From the NCBI GenBank assembly GCA_030825115.1, contig JAPJQL010000043.1:1-27466 (forward strand): a DNA stretch of 27,466 bases, given 5' to 3'. The notes below the pieces were generated by a model, which saw only the letters and a program-made list of their open reading frames with translations, did not search any database and was not told the DNA's origin. Below, piece after piece: positions 5,479 through 12,974 of the stretch. Source of the DNA: Lachnospiraceae bacterium. GTDB lineage: Bacteria > Bacillota > Clostridia > Lachnospirales > Lachnospiraceae. Position numbers and translations under genes: made by a program. Position 1 is the stretch's first letter. Every line of letters starts with the position of its first letter.

Positions 5479-5525
5479 GTATACCTATAAAGAACTTGTA
5501 TACAATTAATTGTGATTGTATACGA
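5479..5525 (+). promoter_or_regulatory. Three GTATAC operator boxes before the dehydrogenase
   Basis: GTATAC occurs at 5479-5484, at 5498-5503 (within TTGTATACAA, a perfect 10-base palindrome) and at 5518-5523 (within TTGTATACGA). Centres are 19 and 20 bases apart, about two helical turns, so dimers would bind one face of the helix. T-x-GTATAC-x-A palindromes are established operators of FadR-type GntR regulators, and such a gene follows at 6376. GATAAT at 5524-5529, overlapping the last box, is a possible -10. Confidence 0.65.
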
Positions 5526-5554
5526 TAATATGAAAACAAAAAGGAGAGTTCACT

Positions 5555-6358
5555 ATGGATTTTATTAAGAATTATTCCCTGGAAGGTAAAGTAGCTTTGA
5601 TCACGGGCGCATCTTACGGAATTGGTTTTGCGATTGCCCAGGCAATGGCAGGCGCGGGCGCTACCATCGTCTTTAACGACATCAAGCAGGAGCTTGTGGA
5701 CAAGGGCGTGGAAGCTTATGCGGCAGAAGGCATCAAAGCACATGGCTATGTATGCGACGTGACGGATGAGGATGCTGTCAACGCTATGGTAGCTAAGATC
5801 GAAGAAGAAGTAGGCGTAGTTGATATCCTGGTAAATAACGCAGGTATCATCAAACGTATTCCTATGATTGAGATGGCGGCAAAGGACTTCAGACAGGTGA
5901 TCGACGTAGACTTAAACGCACCGTTTATCGTATCCAAGGCAGTGATTCCGTCCATGATCAAAAAAGGCGCAGGTAAGATCATCAACATCTGCTCCATGAT
6001 GTCTGAGTTTGGACGCGAGACAGTATCTGCATATGCAGCAGCAAAAGGCGGATTGAAGATGCTGACCAGAAATATCGCTTCCGAGTACGGCGAGTACAAC
6101 ATCCAGTGCAACGGTATCGGACCTGGTTATATTGCTACTCCTCAGACTGCGCCGCTGCGTGAGAAACAGGCAGACGGTTCCAGACATCCGTTTGACCAGT
6201 TTATCGTTTCCAAAACTCCGGCAGGACGCTGGGGCGAGGCTACCGACCTGGGTGGTCCGGCAGTATTTTTGGCTTCTGAGGCATCCGATTTTGTAAACGG
6301 ACAGATTCTTTATGTAGATGGCGGTATCCAGGCTTACATCGGAAAACAGCCGTCCTAA
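5555..6358 (+). CDS. SDR-family sugar-acid dehydrogenase (gluconate 5-dehydrogenase / KduD type)
   Basis: A 267-residue classical short-chain dehydrogenase: cofactor loop T-G-A-S-Y-G-I-G (residues 17-24), N-N-A-G (94-97), structural N121, and catalytic S147, Y160 and K164 (Y-A-A-A-K). The family end V-N-G-Q-I-L-Y-V-D-G-G-I is present. The segment Y-I-A-T-P-Q-T-A-P-L-R and the T-P-A-G-R-W-G motif fit enzymes annotated as gluconate 5-dehydrogenase or 2-deoxy-D-gluconate/2-keto-3-deoxygluconate dehydrogenase, which interconvert hexonates and ketohexonates with NAD(P)H. The exact substrate cannot be fixed. AAGGAG lies 8 bases before the ATG. The GntR gene follows 17 bases on, and GTATAC boxes upstream suggest induction by a sugar acid. 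Confidence 0.87.
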   Translation: MDFIKNYSLEGKVALITGASYGIGFAIAQAMAGAGATIVFNDIKQELVDKGVEAYAAEGIKAHGYVCDVTDEDAVNAMVAKIEEEVGVVDILVNNAGIIKRIPMIEMAAKDFRQVIDVDLNAPFIVSKAVIPSMIKKGAGKIINICSMMSEFGRETVSAYAAAKGGLKMLTRNIASEYGEYNIQCNGIGPGYIATPQTAPLREKQADGSRHPFDQFIVSKTPAGRWGEATDLGGPAVFLASEASDFVNGQILYVDGGIQAYIGKQPS

Positions 6359-6375
6359 TATTCAGGGGGGCTTGC

Positions 6376-7056
6376 ATGGGCGAGGAGAAATGTTATAAGA
6401 ACCGTGGGGAATTGGTCTTTGACACCTTAAAGCAGGAGATTCTGGATCTGAGGTTAAAACCGGGACAGGCTATCAGTGAAAATGAAATCTGCGCCCGCTT
6501 TGACGTTTCCCGGACTCCGGTCCGGGAGGCGTTGAGAAGGCTGCAGGAGCAGGGGTTTGTAAACACAGTCCCTTACTCCGGCACTTATGTGACACTGCTG
6601 AATCTTAAAGATATCAAGCAGATGATCTACATGCGTGTCGCAGTGGAGCTGATGGTGATGCGTGACTTTATGAAGATTGCGACTCCGCTGATGCTGGAGG
6701 AAATCCATCATCAGATCCGCAGGCAGGAACTTCTGATCCAGGAGCCGGGATTTGAACCCGAGCAGTTTTACCGCATGGACGCAGAGATGCATGCCGTCTG
6801 GTTTACCGCCACGGATAAAGAACGGTTATGGGAATTTATCCAGGCGCAGCAGCTTCATTATACCCGTTTCCGGATGCTGGATTTTGTGACAGAGACAGAT
6901 TTTACCCGCATTATAAAGGAGCATACCCGCCTGCTGGAACTGTTGAAGTCCCAGGATGAGCCGGGGCTGGAGGCAGCCCTGAAGGAACATCTCTATATCA
7001 GCATGACCCGTATGAAGTATGCCATTGAGGTGGAATATAAAGATTATTTTGAGTAA
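6376..7056 (+). CDS. GntR-family (FadR/FCD) transcriptional regulator
   Basis: The 226-residue protein has an N-terminal winged helix at about residues 12-70 (L-K-P-G-Q-A-I-S-E-N-E-I-C-A-R-F-D-V-S-R-T-P-V-R-E-A-L-R-R-L), followed by an all-helical FCD ligand domain (about 80-215). That domain contains D-A-E-M-H-A-V-W-F and E-H-T-R-L-L-E-L-L, where metal- and carboxylate-binding His residues are expected. It very probably binds the GTATAC boxes at 5479-5525 and controls the dehydrogenase and itself, with a hexonate-type effector. GGGGGG lies 6 bases before the ATG. A strong terminator follows, making a two-gene operon. Confidence 0.9.
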   Translation: MGEEKCYKNRGELVFDTLKQEILDLRLKPGQAISENEICARFDVSRTPVREALRRLQEQGFVNTVPYSGTYVTLLNLKDIKQMIYMRVAVELMVMRDFMKIATPLMLEEIHHQIRRQELLIQEPGFEPEQFYRMDAEMHAVWFTATDKERLWEFIQAQQLHYTRFRMLDFVTETDFTRIIKEHTRLLELLKSQDEPGLEAALKEHLYISMTRMKYAIEVEYKDYFE

Positions 7057-7060
7057 AAAA

Positions 7061-7100
7061 CCCCTGGTTTTCGGATGATCCGGAAGCCAGGGGCTTTTTT
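7061..7100 (+). terminator. Intrinsic terminator of the SDR-gntR operon
   Basis: CCCCTGG at 7061-7067 pairs with CCAGGGG at 7087-7093, TTCCGG-type inner pairs extend the stem, and T6 follows (7095-7100). The stem is flanked by A and T runs. Confidence 0.88.
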
Positions 7101-7191
7101 GGCTTCGTAAGAAAGTGCGTTCTATTTCAACTCTGGGAAAATTACCATTCTTTCCCTGTGCTTTTTCCAGAAATTATGTGGTATTATACTT

Positions 7192-7221
7192 TTGTAACAG
7201 AAATGTAACATTTACGTAACA
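7192..7221 (+). promoter_or_regulatory. Three phased GTAAC direct repeats (OmpR/PhoB-type site)
   Basis: GTAACA occurs at 7194, 7205 and 7216, exactly 11 bases apart; the first two share the longer TGTAACA. Tandem half-sites with 11-base periodicity are the usual target of OmpR/PhoB-family response regulators. They lie just downstream of TATTATACT (7182-7190), a likely -10, so binding would more probably repress than activate the CAP-domain gene. The binding protein is not in this window. Confidence 0.45.
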
Positions 7222-7237
7222 ATAGGAGGTTAATACC

Positions 7238-7813
7238 ATGAAGAAATTATCGATGTACGCATTAACAGCAGCAGCGGCTCTGGCCGTAACAAGCGTTCCG
7301 GTTACCGCATATGCGGCTTCCGGTACATATGAGGCTTTGGGAAATCAGAAAGTAGTCGTGATTGGAGGAAATATCAGGAAACCGAATTGCGGTACATACC
7401 GGCCGGACAACAGTCTGCCGGACTCTGAGGGAAGTGTGGACGCCTATGCGGCGCAGGTCGTAAAACTGGTCAATGAGGAGCGTGCAAAGGCAGGATTGTC
7501 CCCGCTTACATTGCAAGCAAATGTGACCGGCGCGGCAGATGCCAGGGTAAGAGAGCTGGAAGCATCATTTTCCCATACAAGACCAAATGGAAGTCATTTC
7601 AGCACCGCGCTGACTGAGGCAGGCGTCCAGTACCGGGGAGCAGGCGAAAATATCGCATATGGTCAGAAGACGCCGGAACAGGTGATGCAGGGCTGGATGA
7701 ACAGTGCAGGGCACAGGGCAAATATCCTGAATGCCAGTTTTACTTCGATTGGTGTCGGACATTATAGAAGCGCGGCAGGCGTGGATTATTGGACACAGTT
7801 GTTTGTACAGTAA
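7238..7813 (+). CDS. Secreted CAP-domain (SCP/PR-1-like) protein
   Basis: The 191-residue protein has a Sec signal peptide: M-K-K-L, a hydrophobic Ala-rich core, and a probable cut after A-Y-A near residue 26. The CAP domain (about 70-190) shows V-K-L-V-N-E-E-R-A-K-A-G-L-S-P-L, F-S-H-T-R-P-N-G, G-E-N-I-A-Y-G and W-M-N-S-A-G-H-R-A-N-I-L-N, with the His and Glu residues of the CAP cavity. B. subtilis YkwD is a comparable bacterial member; function in bacteria is mostly unknown. Residues 28-68 form a short unassigned linker. AGGAGG lies 9 bases before the ATG. The gene is monocistronic, with GTAAC repeats upstream. Confidence 0.88.
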   Translation: MKKLSMYALTAAAALAVTSVPVTAYAASGTYEALGNQKVVVIGGNIRKPNCGTYRPDNSLPDSEGSVDAYAAQVVKLVNEERAKAGLSPLTLQANVTGAADARVRELEASFSHTRPNGSHFSTALTEAGVQYRGAGENIAYGQKTPEQVMQGWMNSAGHRANILNASFTSIGVGHYRSAAGVDYWTQLFVQ

Positions 7814-7821
7814 AATAAGAA

Positions 7822-7906
7822 AGAATCCCGCGAGCGGGATTCTCCGCCTGCGGCGGGTCGCTATGGCGACATCACTCATTTCCGCCGCAGTGCAATCCTC
7901 GCGGAG
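7822..7906. repeat. Composite palindromic extragenic element
   Basis: It contains a perfect 10-bp hairpin (7822-7831 with 7834-7843), a CCGCC/GGCGG hairpin just after it, and GTCGC-TATG-GCGAC (7858-7871). Alternative long-range pairings also exist: CTGCGGCGG near 7849 with CCGCCGCAG near 7882, and CCGCGAG near 7828 with CTCGCGG near 7898. The density of nested palindromes, GC content above the surroundings and absence of a reading frame suggest a REP/BIME-like mobile repeat or a structured RNA. Other genomic copies cannot be seen here. Confidence 0.5.
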
Positions 7907-7910
7907 CGTT

Positions 7911-7947
7911 TTTAATTTCATAGGACGCACTTTCCTATGAAATTAAA
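7911..7947. terminator. Perfect 15-bp hairpin
   Basis: TTTAATTTCATAGGA (7911-7925) pairs without mismatch with 7933-7947 around a 7-base loop. It may be a second terminator of the CAP gene (AT-rich outer stem) or the tail of the palindromic element beside it. Confidence 0.5.
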
Positions 7948-7948
7948 T

Positions 7949-7992
7949 AAAAAATGTCAGAAGTCTAAATCAGGCTTCTGACATTTTTTTTT
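7949..7992. terminator. Bidirectional terminator beside tRNA-Pro
   Basis: TGTCAGAAG (7955-7963) pairs with CTTCTGACA (7975-7983), flanked by an A6 run and a T9 run, so it works on both strands: for the CAP-gene side and for tRNA-Pro, whose 3' end lies 4 bases away. Confidence 0.85.
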
Positions 7993-7996
7993 CGAA

Positions 7997-8070
7997 TCGG
8001 AGTAACAGGATTTGAACCTGCGACCTCTCGGCCCCCAGCCGAGCGCGCTACCAAACTACGCCATACTCCG
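7997..8070 (-). tRNA. tRNA-Pro (anticodon GGG)
   Basis: On the minus strand the acceptor CGGAGTA pairs with TACTCCG, with discriminator A. The anticodon stem CTCGG/CCGAG encloses the loop CTGGGGG, and the T-arm is GCAGG-TTCAAAT-CCTGT. It is 74 bases long with no encoded CCA, as in many Firmicutes tRNAs. A TATAAT box lies upstream on the same strand and an intrinsic terminator 4 bases downstream, so it is a single-gene unit. Confidence 0.95.
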
Positions 8071-8083
8071 AAGCTGCTCTGCT

Positions 8084-8112
8084 ATTATAGCAAATAATTT
8101 GCATTTTGAAAA
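8084..8112 (-). promoter_or_regulatory. Promoter of tRNA-Pro
   Basis: On the minus strand TTTTCA (complement of 8107-8112), 17-base spacer, TATAAT (complement of 8084-8089), ending 13 bases before the mature tRNA. The -35 is weak. Confidence 0.55.
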
Positions 8113-8116
8113 GAGG

Positions 8117-8145
8117 TTTACACGATGTTTTTAATTTGTTATGAT
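8117..8145 (+). promoter_or_regulatory. Promoter of the HAD phosphatase gene
   Basis: TTTACA (8117-8122), 17-base spacer, TATGAT (8140-8145). Its -35 lies back-to-back with the -35 of the divergent tRNA-Pro promoter. Confidence 0.6.
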
Positions 8146-8192
8146 TATCTTTATGAAAGAACATAAATGAAAGAGGGAAACGAGGGACGGAT

Positions 8193-8975
8193 ATGAAGGG
8201 GATAGCCAGTTTTGACATGGATATGACGTTGCTGGACCATGTGACCTGGAAGATACCGGACAGCGCCAGCCGGGCGCTTTCCCGGCTGCGGGAGCGATAT
8301 CATATTGTGATTGCCACCGGAAGAGACTTAGACAGCAAATTCAGCGCCGGGCTGAAGGAACTGGTGGAGCCGGATGCCATCATCCACTTAAACGGGACCA
8401 AGATCACCGTAGGGGATGAGATGATTTACGAGCATCTGATGGACCGGGAACTGGTGCGTCGGCTTTTGGAATTTTCTGAGGGCAAGGAATTTGCCATGGG
8501 GATCACGACCGGAACGGAGGATTACTACATCAATCAGGAATATGTTACGAGGCATGACATGAGGCGGTGGGGAAAAACGGACCGGAATTATAAAGATCCC
8601 TGGGAGCTGCTGGATAAGAAGGTGCGTACCATGACCTATATCGGCGGCGAGGAAGGGGCAAAACTGGTAGAGGCGGCCTTTCCAGAGGTGAAACTTCCGA
8701 TGTTTTCCAGTAAAGAGGGGGCGGATGTGATGGAAGTCGCGGTTTCCAAGTCGGAAGGCCTTAAACGTCTGTGCACCTATTATGGGATATCGATGAAGGA
8801 TACGGTGGCATTCGGCGACAGCATGAATGATTATGAGATCATCCGGGATGCCGGCATTGGCGTGGCCATGGGAAACAGCACCGAACCGTTAAAGGCGGTG
8901 GCTGACTATGTGACGACACCGATCAGTCAGGACGGGGTCTGGAATGCATGCGTAGAACTGAGATTGTTTGACTGA
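8193..8975 (+). CDS. HAD-superfamily hydrolase, Cof/YwpJ (type IIB) subfamily
   Basis: A 260-residue HAD phosphatase. Motif I is F-D-M-D-M-T-L-L (nucleophile D8, acid/base D10), motif II the Thr of I-A-T-G-R-D (about residue 49), motif III a Lys near S-K-S-E-G-L-K, and motif IV G-D-S-M-N-D with D209. The central part forms the C2B cap typical of Cof proteins. These dephosphorylate sugar phosphates, flavin mononucleotide or pyridoxal phosphate with broad specificity; the substrate here is unknown. The ribosome site GAGGGAC is ordinary. It is separated from the downstream lpd gene by 75 bases and is probably transcribed alone from 8117. Confidence 0.88.
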   Translation: MKGIASFDMDMTLLDHVTWKIPDSASRALSRLRERYHIVIATGRDLDSKFSAGLKELVEPDAIIHLNGTKITVGDEMIYEHLMDRELVRRLLEFSEGKEFAMGITTGTEDYYINQEYVTRHDMRRWGKTDRNYKDPWELLDKKVRTMTYIGGEEGAKLVEAAFPEVKLPMFSSKEGADVMEVAVSKSEGLKRLCTYYGISMKDTVAFGDSMNDYEIIRDAGIGVAMGNSTEPLKAVADYVTTPISQDGVWNACVELRLFD

Positions 8976-9050
8976 TGAAAGAAGCTTACGCCTCAAAATT
9001 TTTTGGCATAAGAGGATGTGTTAAAAAAATAGAAGTAAGGGGAAAAAACA

Positions 9051-10481
9051 ATGGCAAAGAATTATGATTTGGTGATCATCGGAGCAGGGCCCGGGGGGTA
9101 TACGGCTGCGTTGAAGGCGGCAGAACTTGGGATGAAGGTGGCTGTCATTGACAAGGATAAGATCGGCGGTGTATGTGTCAACCGGGGGTGTATTCCGACA
9201 AAGGCGCTGTTACATGCATCCAATATCTTTTCCATGATGCAGCATTGTGATGAATTCGGGGTTTCCACGGATTTTATCTCATTTGACTTTGGAAAAATGC
9301 AGGATTACAAGAAGCGGTCGGTGCGGCAGTACAGGGGAGAGATAGAAAAGCTGTTTGCCGCCAACGGGATTGACTTTATCAAAGGAACAGCGGTGATCCG
9401 GCGGGAGAAGACGGTGGAGGTCCGCAGTGTGGAGGGGCTTGAGTATCTTCGGGCAGGCAACATCATCATTGCTACCGGAGCGAAGGCAGTCATGCCTGAG
9501 ATCCCGGGGATTGACCTGCCTGGCGTGATCAACAGCGACCGGCTTTTGGCGGCCTCCAACTGGAGCTTTGACCGGATCGTGATACTGGGCGGCGGCGTGA
9601 TTGGAGTGGAGTTTGCCACGATCTTTCAGGCGCTCTGCTCCAAGGTGACGATTGTGGAGAAGGGTCCCCACCTGTTGGGGCCGATGGACCAGGAAGTGGC
9701 GGTGGCATTGGAAGAACAGCTCCGTGCAAAAGGAATTGTCATCCACTGTAACGCCACGATTGAGGAAATCAGCAGAGAAGAAGGGCTGACCTGCACAGTG
9801 GTTGACCATGTGACGGGGCAGACCAGCCGGATCAAGGCGAGTCAGGTGGTGGCAGCCATCGGACGGCAGCCGTACACGGACGGTCTGTTTGGAGAAGATA
9901 TCAGCCTGGAGTATCAGGATGGCCGATTGGCTGTCGATGGTGATTTTATGACCAGCGAGCCCGGTATCTATGCAATCGGGGATGTGATCGCTCGGACCCA
10001 GCTTGCCCATGTGGCGGCGGCCCAGGGAAGCTATGTGGTGGAAAAAATCCTGGGAAGGGAACACAGCATCCGGCTGGAAGTCGTTCCAAACGGGATGTAT
10101 GTCTCCTTGCCGATTGTTCCGAACTGTATCTATACGGAGCCGGAGATTGCTACCGTAGGCATTACAGAACTGACGGCAAAGCATCTGGGGATGAAAGTGC
10201 GCTGCGGCGTCTGTTCCATGGATGGAAATGGAAAGTCTATTATTGCAAGGGAGGAAAGCGGATTTATCCGGCTGATCTTCGAAGCGTATACGAATACAAT
10301 CGTCGGAGCCCAGATGGTCTGCCCGAGGGCGACAGACATGATTGGCGAGATGGCGACGGCGATTGCAAACGGGCTGACTGCCGGACAGCTTACAAAGGCG
10401 ATGCGCGCTCATCCGACCTATAGTGAAGGAATCACAGTGGCAATTGAGGATGCAATGAAAAAAGGAGTGGTGGAAGCATGA
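9051..10481 (+). CDS. lpdA: Dihydrolipoamide dehydrogenase (E3)
   Basis: The 476-residue flavoprotein shows the FAD-binding G-A-G-P-G-G (11-16), the redox disulfide C42-V-N-R-G-C47, the NAD-binding G-G-G-V-I-G-V-E near residue 183, the second FAD segment Y-A-I-G-D-V near 310, and the C-terminal dyad H454-P-T-Y-S-E459. It reoxidises dihydrolipoyl groups of 2-oxoacid dehydrogenase or glycine cleavage complexes using NAD+. No E1, E2, lipoyl-carrier or lipoate ligase gene is nearby, so its partner complex is unknown. The disulfide region has Val (G-G-V-C) where Thr is commoner. Its last four bases overlap the start of the aminopeptidase P gene (ATGA), an unusual pairing. Confidence 0.93.
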   Translation: MAKNYDLVIIGAGPGGYTAALKAAELGMKVAVIDKDKIGGVCVNRGCIPTKALLHASNIFSMMQHCDEFGVSTDFISFDFGKMQDYKKRSVRQYRGEIEKLFAANGIDFIKGTAVIRREKTVEVRSVEGLEYLRAGNIIIATGAKAVMPEIPGIDLPGVINSDRLLAASNWSFDRIVILGGGVIGVEFATIFQALCSKVTIVEKGPHLLGPMDQEVAVALEEQLRAKGIVIHCNATIEEISREEGLTCTVVDHVTGQTSRIKASQVVAAIGRQPYTDGLFGEDISLEYQDGRLAVDGDFMTSEPGIYAIGDVIARTQLAHVAAAQGSYVVEKILGREHSIRLEVVPNGMYVSLPIVPNCIYTEPEIATVGITELTAKHLGMKVRCGVCSMDGNGKSIIAREESGFIRLIFEAYTNTIVGAQMVCPRATDMIGEMATAIANGLTAGQLTKAMRAHPTYSEGITVAIEDAMKKGVVEA

Positions 10482-12274
10482 GAGATGTGAGAGAACGGAT
10501 AGAAAAACTTCGGGAATTGATGGAAGAGTGGGGGATCGACGCCTATCTGGTACCGACTTCTGATTATCATGAGTCAGAATATGTGGGGGAGCATTTTGCC
10601 TGCAGAAAATATATTACGGGATTTACCGGCTCGGCAGGAACCGCGCTGATCATGAAAGACTGGGCAGGGCTTTGGACAGACGGGCGGTATTTTGTGCAGG
10701 CGGCCGCAGAACTTGCAGGCAGCGGCGTAGAGTTGATGAAGGCAGGGCAGCCAGATGTCCCGACCTTAGAAGATTTTTTGGAGGAGAAACTGCCATTTGG
10801 AGGACTTCTCGGATTTGACGGACGCGTCATCAATGCCCGGATGGGTGAGGAACTGAAAGCGCGCCTGGAACATAAAAAAATCCGCTTTGCGTACACAGAG
10901 GCGCTGGTCGGCGAGGTATGGGAGGACCGACCGCCATTATCCGCAGAGCCTGTCTGGGTGCTGGATGAAAAATATGCGGGGCAGTCTGCAGCAGAAAAGA
11001 TTGCCGCAGTACGGTCAGAGATGGAAAAATGCCATGCTTCTGTCCACATCCTTACAACGCTGGATGATATCGTGTGGCTGCTGAACATCAGAGGAAATGA
11101 TATTCCCTGCAATCCGGTGGTCTTATCTTATCTTGCCATGACAAAAGATCAGGTGATCCTGTTTGTCAACCCGGAGACGGTAAAAGGCGATGCCGCTTCC
11201 TATCTGGAAGACCTGGGGGTAAGCGTGCAGGAATATCAGGGAATCTATACCTATGCCCAGGAATTGCGGAATGAAAAGGTGCTGCTTGAGAAGGGGAAGG
11301 TGAACTATGCTGTTTTGCAGTATTTAGATGAGTCAAATGAGGTGATCGACCGGATGAATCCGACTGTGATGATGAAGGCGCTCAAAAATCAGGTGGAGAT
11401 TGAAAATCTGAAAACGGCACATATCAAAGACGGTGTTGCGATGACAAAGTTTATCTATTGGATCAAGCATCATATCGGCAGGATTCCGATGGACGAGACA
11501 AGCGTATCGGATTATCTGGAAATCCTTCGCAGGGAGCAGGGATGTCTGGAACTGAGCTTTAATACGATTTCCGCCTACGGGGCAAATGCGGCAATGTGCC
11601 ATTACCATGCGCATCGGGATGACTGTGCCGTGCTGGAGCCAAGGGGACTGTATCTGGTGGACTCTGGCGGACAGTACTTGGAAGGGACGACCGACATTAC
11701 CAGGACGATGGCGCTGGGGCCGGTGACACAGGAAGAAAAAGAGCATTACACGCTGGTTCTGATGGGCATGCTGCGGCTTGGAAATGTAAAATTTCTGAAA
11801 GGATGCAGTGGGCTGAGCCTGGATTATGTGGCAAGAGAGCCGCTGTGGAGACGCGGGCTGGATTACAATCACGGAACCGGACATGGCATTGGCTATCTTC
11901 TAAATGTGCACGAACGGCCGGTAGGGATCCGCTTCCGGGTAGTGCCGGAGCGCCAGGACAGCGCGTCGTTTGAACCGGGGATGATGTGTTCCGATGAGCC
12001 GGGATTATATATAGAAGGAAGCCATGGAATCCGAATCGAGAACCAGATGTTCTGTAAGGAATTGGAACGTACGGAATATGGGCAGTTTTTAGGCTTTGAG
12101 TTTCTGACCTATGTGCCGGTGGACTTAGAGCCGGTGGATGTGGCATTGATGGAAGATCAGGATATTGAATATCTGAATGGGTATCACAAGCAGGTATATG
12201 AAAAGATTTCTCCGTATCTGACACAGGAGGAGGCAGAGTGGCTCAGAGAAGTTACGAAGCCGGTAGAGAGATAA
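10478..12274 (+). CDS. pepP: Xaa-Pro aminopeptidase (aminopeptidase P, M24B)
   Basis: A 598-residue three-domain aminopeptidase P of the long, eukaryote-like form: two creatinase-type N-terminal domains (about 1-310) and a pita-bread catalytic domain. The di-manganese ligands are all present: D395 (V-D-S-G-G-Q-Y), D406 (T-T-D-I-T-R-T), H469 (G-T-G-H-G-I-G), E507 (S-D-E-P-G-L-Y) and E521 (R-I-E-N-Q). It cleaves the N-terminal residue from peptides with proline in second position, in the cytoplasm. The start overlaps lpdA by 4 bases, with GGAGTGG just upstream. With tRNA-Pro upstream and a prolyl-tRNA editing gene downstream, three proline-related genes lie within 5 kb. Confidence 0.93.
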   Translation: MRDVRERIEKLRELMEEWGIDAYLVPTSDYHESEYVGEHFACRKYITGFTGSAGTALIMKDWAGLWTDGRYFVQAAAELAGSGVELMKAGQPDVPTLEDFLEEKLPFGGLLGFDGRVINARMGEELKARLEHKKIRFAYTEALVGEVWEDRPPLSAEPVWVLDEKYAGQSAAEKIAAVRSEMEKCHASVHILTTLDDIVWLLNIRGNDIPCNPVVLSYLAMTKDQVILFVNPETVKGDAASYLEDLGVSVQEYQGIYTYAQELRNEKVLLEKGKVNYAVLQYLDESNEVIDRMNPTVMMKALKNQVEIENLKTAHIKDGVAMTKFIYWIKHHIGRIPMDETSVSDYLEILRREQGCLELSFNTISAYGANAAMCHYHAHRDDCAVLEPRGLYLVDSGGQYLEGTTDITRTMALGPVTQEEKEHYTLVLMGMLRLGNVKFLKGCSGLSLDYVAREPLWRRGLDYNHGTGHGIGYLLNVHERPVGIRFRVVPERQDSASFEPGMMCSDEPGLYIEGSHGIRIENQMFCKELERTEYGQFLGFEFLTYVPVDLEPVDVALMEDQDIEYLNGYHKQVYEKISPYLTQEEAEWLREVTKPVER

Positions 12275-12300
12275 GCGGCAGATTATCTTAAATGCAGAAA

Positions 12301-12342
12301 AGACCTGCCGTGGGAAGAAATCAGGCTTCCCATGGCAGGTCT
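12301..12342 (-). terminator. Terminator of the prolyl-tRNA editing gene, formed partly by its coding end
   Basis: A 17-bp stem (12301-12317 with 12326-12342, one G-U pair) is followed by TTTT on the minus strand. The 5' arm on that strand encodes the last residues (D-L-P-W-E) and the TGA lies in the loop. It also closes the convergent pepP transcript, although no U-tract exists on the plus strand. Confidence 0.75.
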
Positions 12343-12914
12343 ACTAATGTATAAGGGTGGTTGATATAGGGCAGGAATTTATTCAGCAGATCCTCTGTGC
12401 GGATCTTCAGGCTGGAAGTATTGATGCAGGGGTGGCAGCCTATATATTCGTGACCTTCCACGACCGATTTGTCAATCAGCAGGCGGACACGATGGGCCGT
12501 GTCGTTCATCAGGCCAAGGACACTGACTGAGCCGGGGGTGATGTCCAGAAATTCCTGCATGAATTCGGGTCCGGCGAAAGAAAGACGGGCGCTGCCAATC
12601 TGTTTGGACAAGACGGCAGTTTTGAATTTTTTTGTACCCGGCATCATGAGCATGTAGAAATCCGTTTTCTGGGCATTGCACAGGAATAAATTTTTACAGA
12701 TTTCGATGTCGAGCAGCTGATCAACATCATGGCAGTCCTGGATCGTTGCCGTCGGAGCGTGGTCAATCCGGTAATAGGGGATGCAAAGTTTGTCAAGTAT
12801 ATCGTAGGTGCGGATTTCTTTGGGCAGACGACCGGCGATATTGAGCGGCCGGCCGGTATAAAGTACCGGATCGAGGTAGAACTCGCCGTCTGTAGTACAG
12901 GTTGATGCTGTCAT
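12321..12914 (-). CDS. proX: Prolyl-tRNA editing protein (ProX / YbaK-EbsC type)
   Basis: A 197-residue protein with the YbaK/ProX trans-editing fold: I-P-Y-Y-R-I-D-H-A-P-T-A-T (about 45-57), the nucleic-acid-facing K-N-L-F-L-C-N near 76-82, K-F-K-T-A, S-A-R-L-S-F-A and G-S-V-S-V-L-G-L-M-N-D. ProX proteins hydrolyse Ala-tRNA(Pro) mischarged by prolyl-tRNA synthetase. The C-terminal G-C-H-P-C-I-N-T-S-S-L-K-I is usual for this group, often annotated as prolyl-tRNA synthetase-associated. AAGGAGGT lies 6 bases before ATG 12914; an upstream in-frame ATG at 12935 would place the ribosome site inside the gene and is rejected. Confidence 0.87.
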   Translation of the reverse strand: MTASTCTTDGEFYLDPVLYTGRPLNIAGRLPKEIRTYDILDKLCIPYYRIDHAPTATIQDCHDVDQLLDIEICKNLFLCNAQKTDFYMLMMPGTKKFKTAVLSKQIGSARLSFAGPEFMQEFLDITPGSVSVLGLMNDTAHRVRLLIDKSVVEGHEYIGCHPCINTSSLKIRTEDLLNKFLPYINHPYTLVDLPWEA

Positions 12915-12974
12915 GAGAATACCTCCTTGAAACAAATTTAGGATTAATTATACAGGAATTGAGGGAAAAAGCAA

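Noticed and set aside
9279..10412. A 377-codon minus-strand frame inside lpdA
   Set aside because: It is opposite a complete, well-conserved enzyme, has no ribosome site and reads as an Arg/His/Pro-rich shadow.
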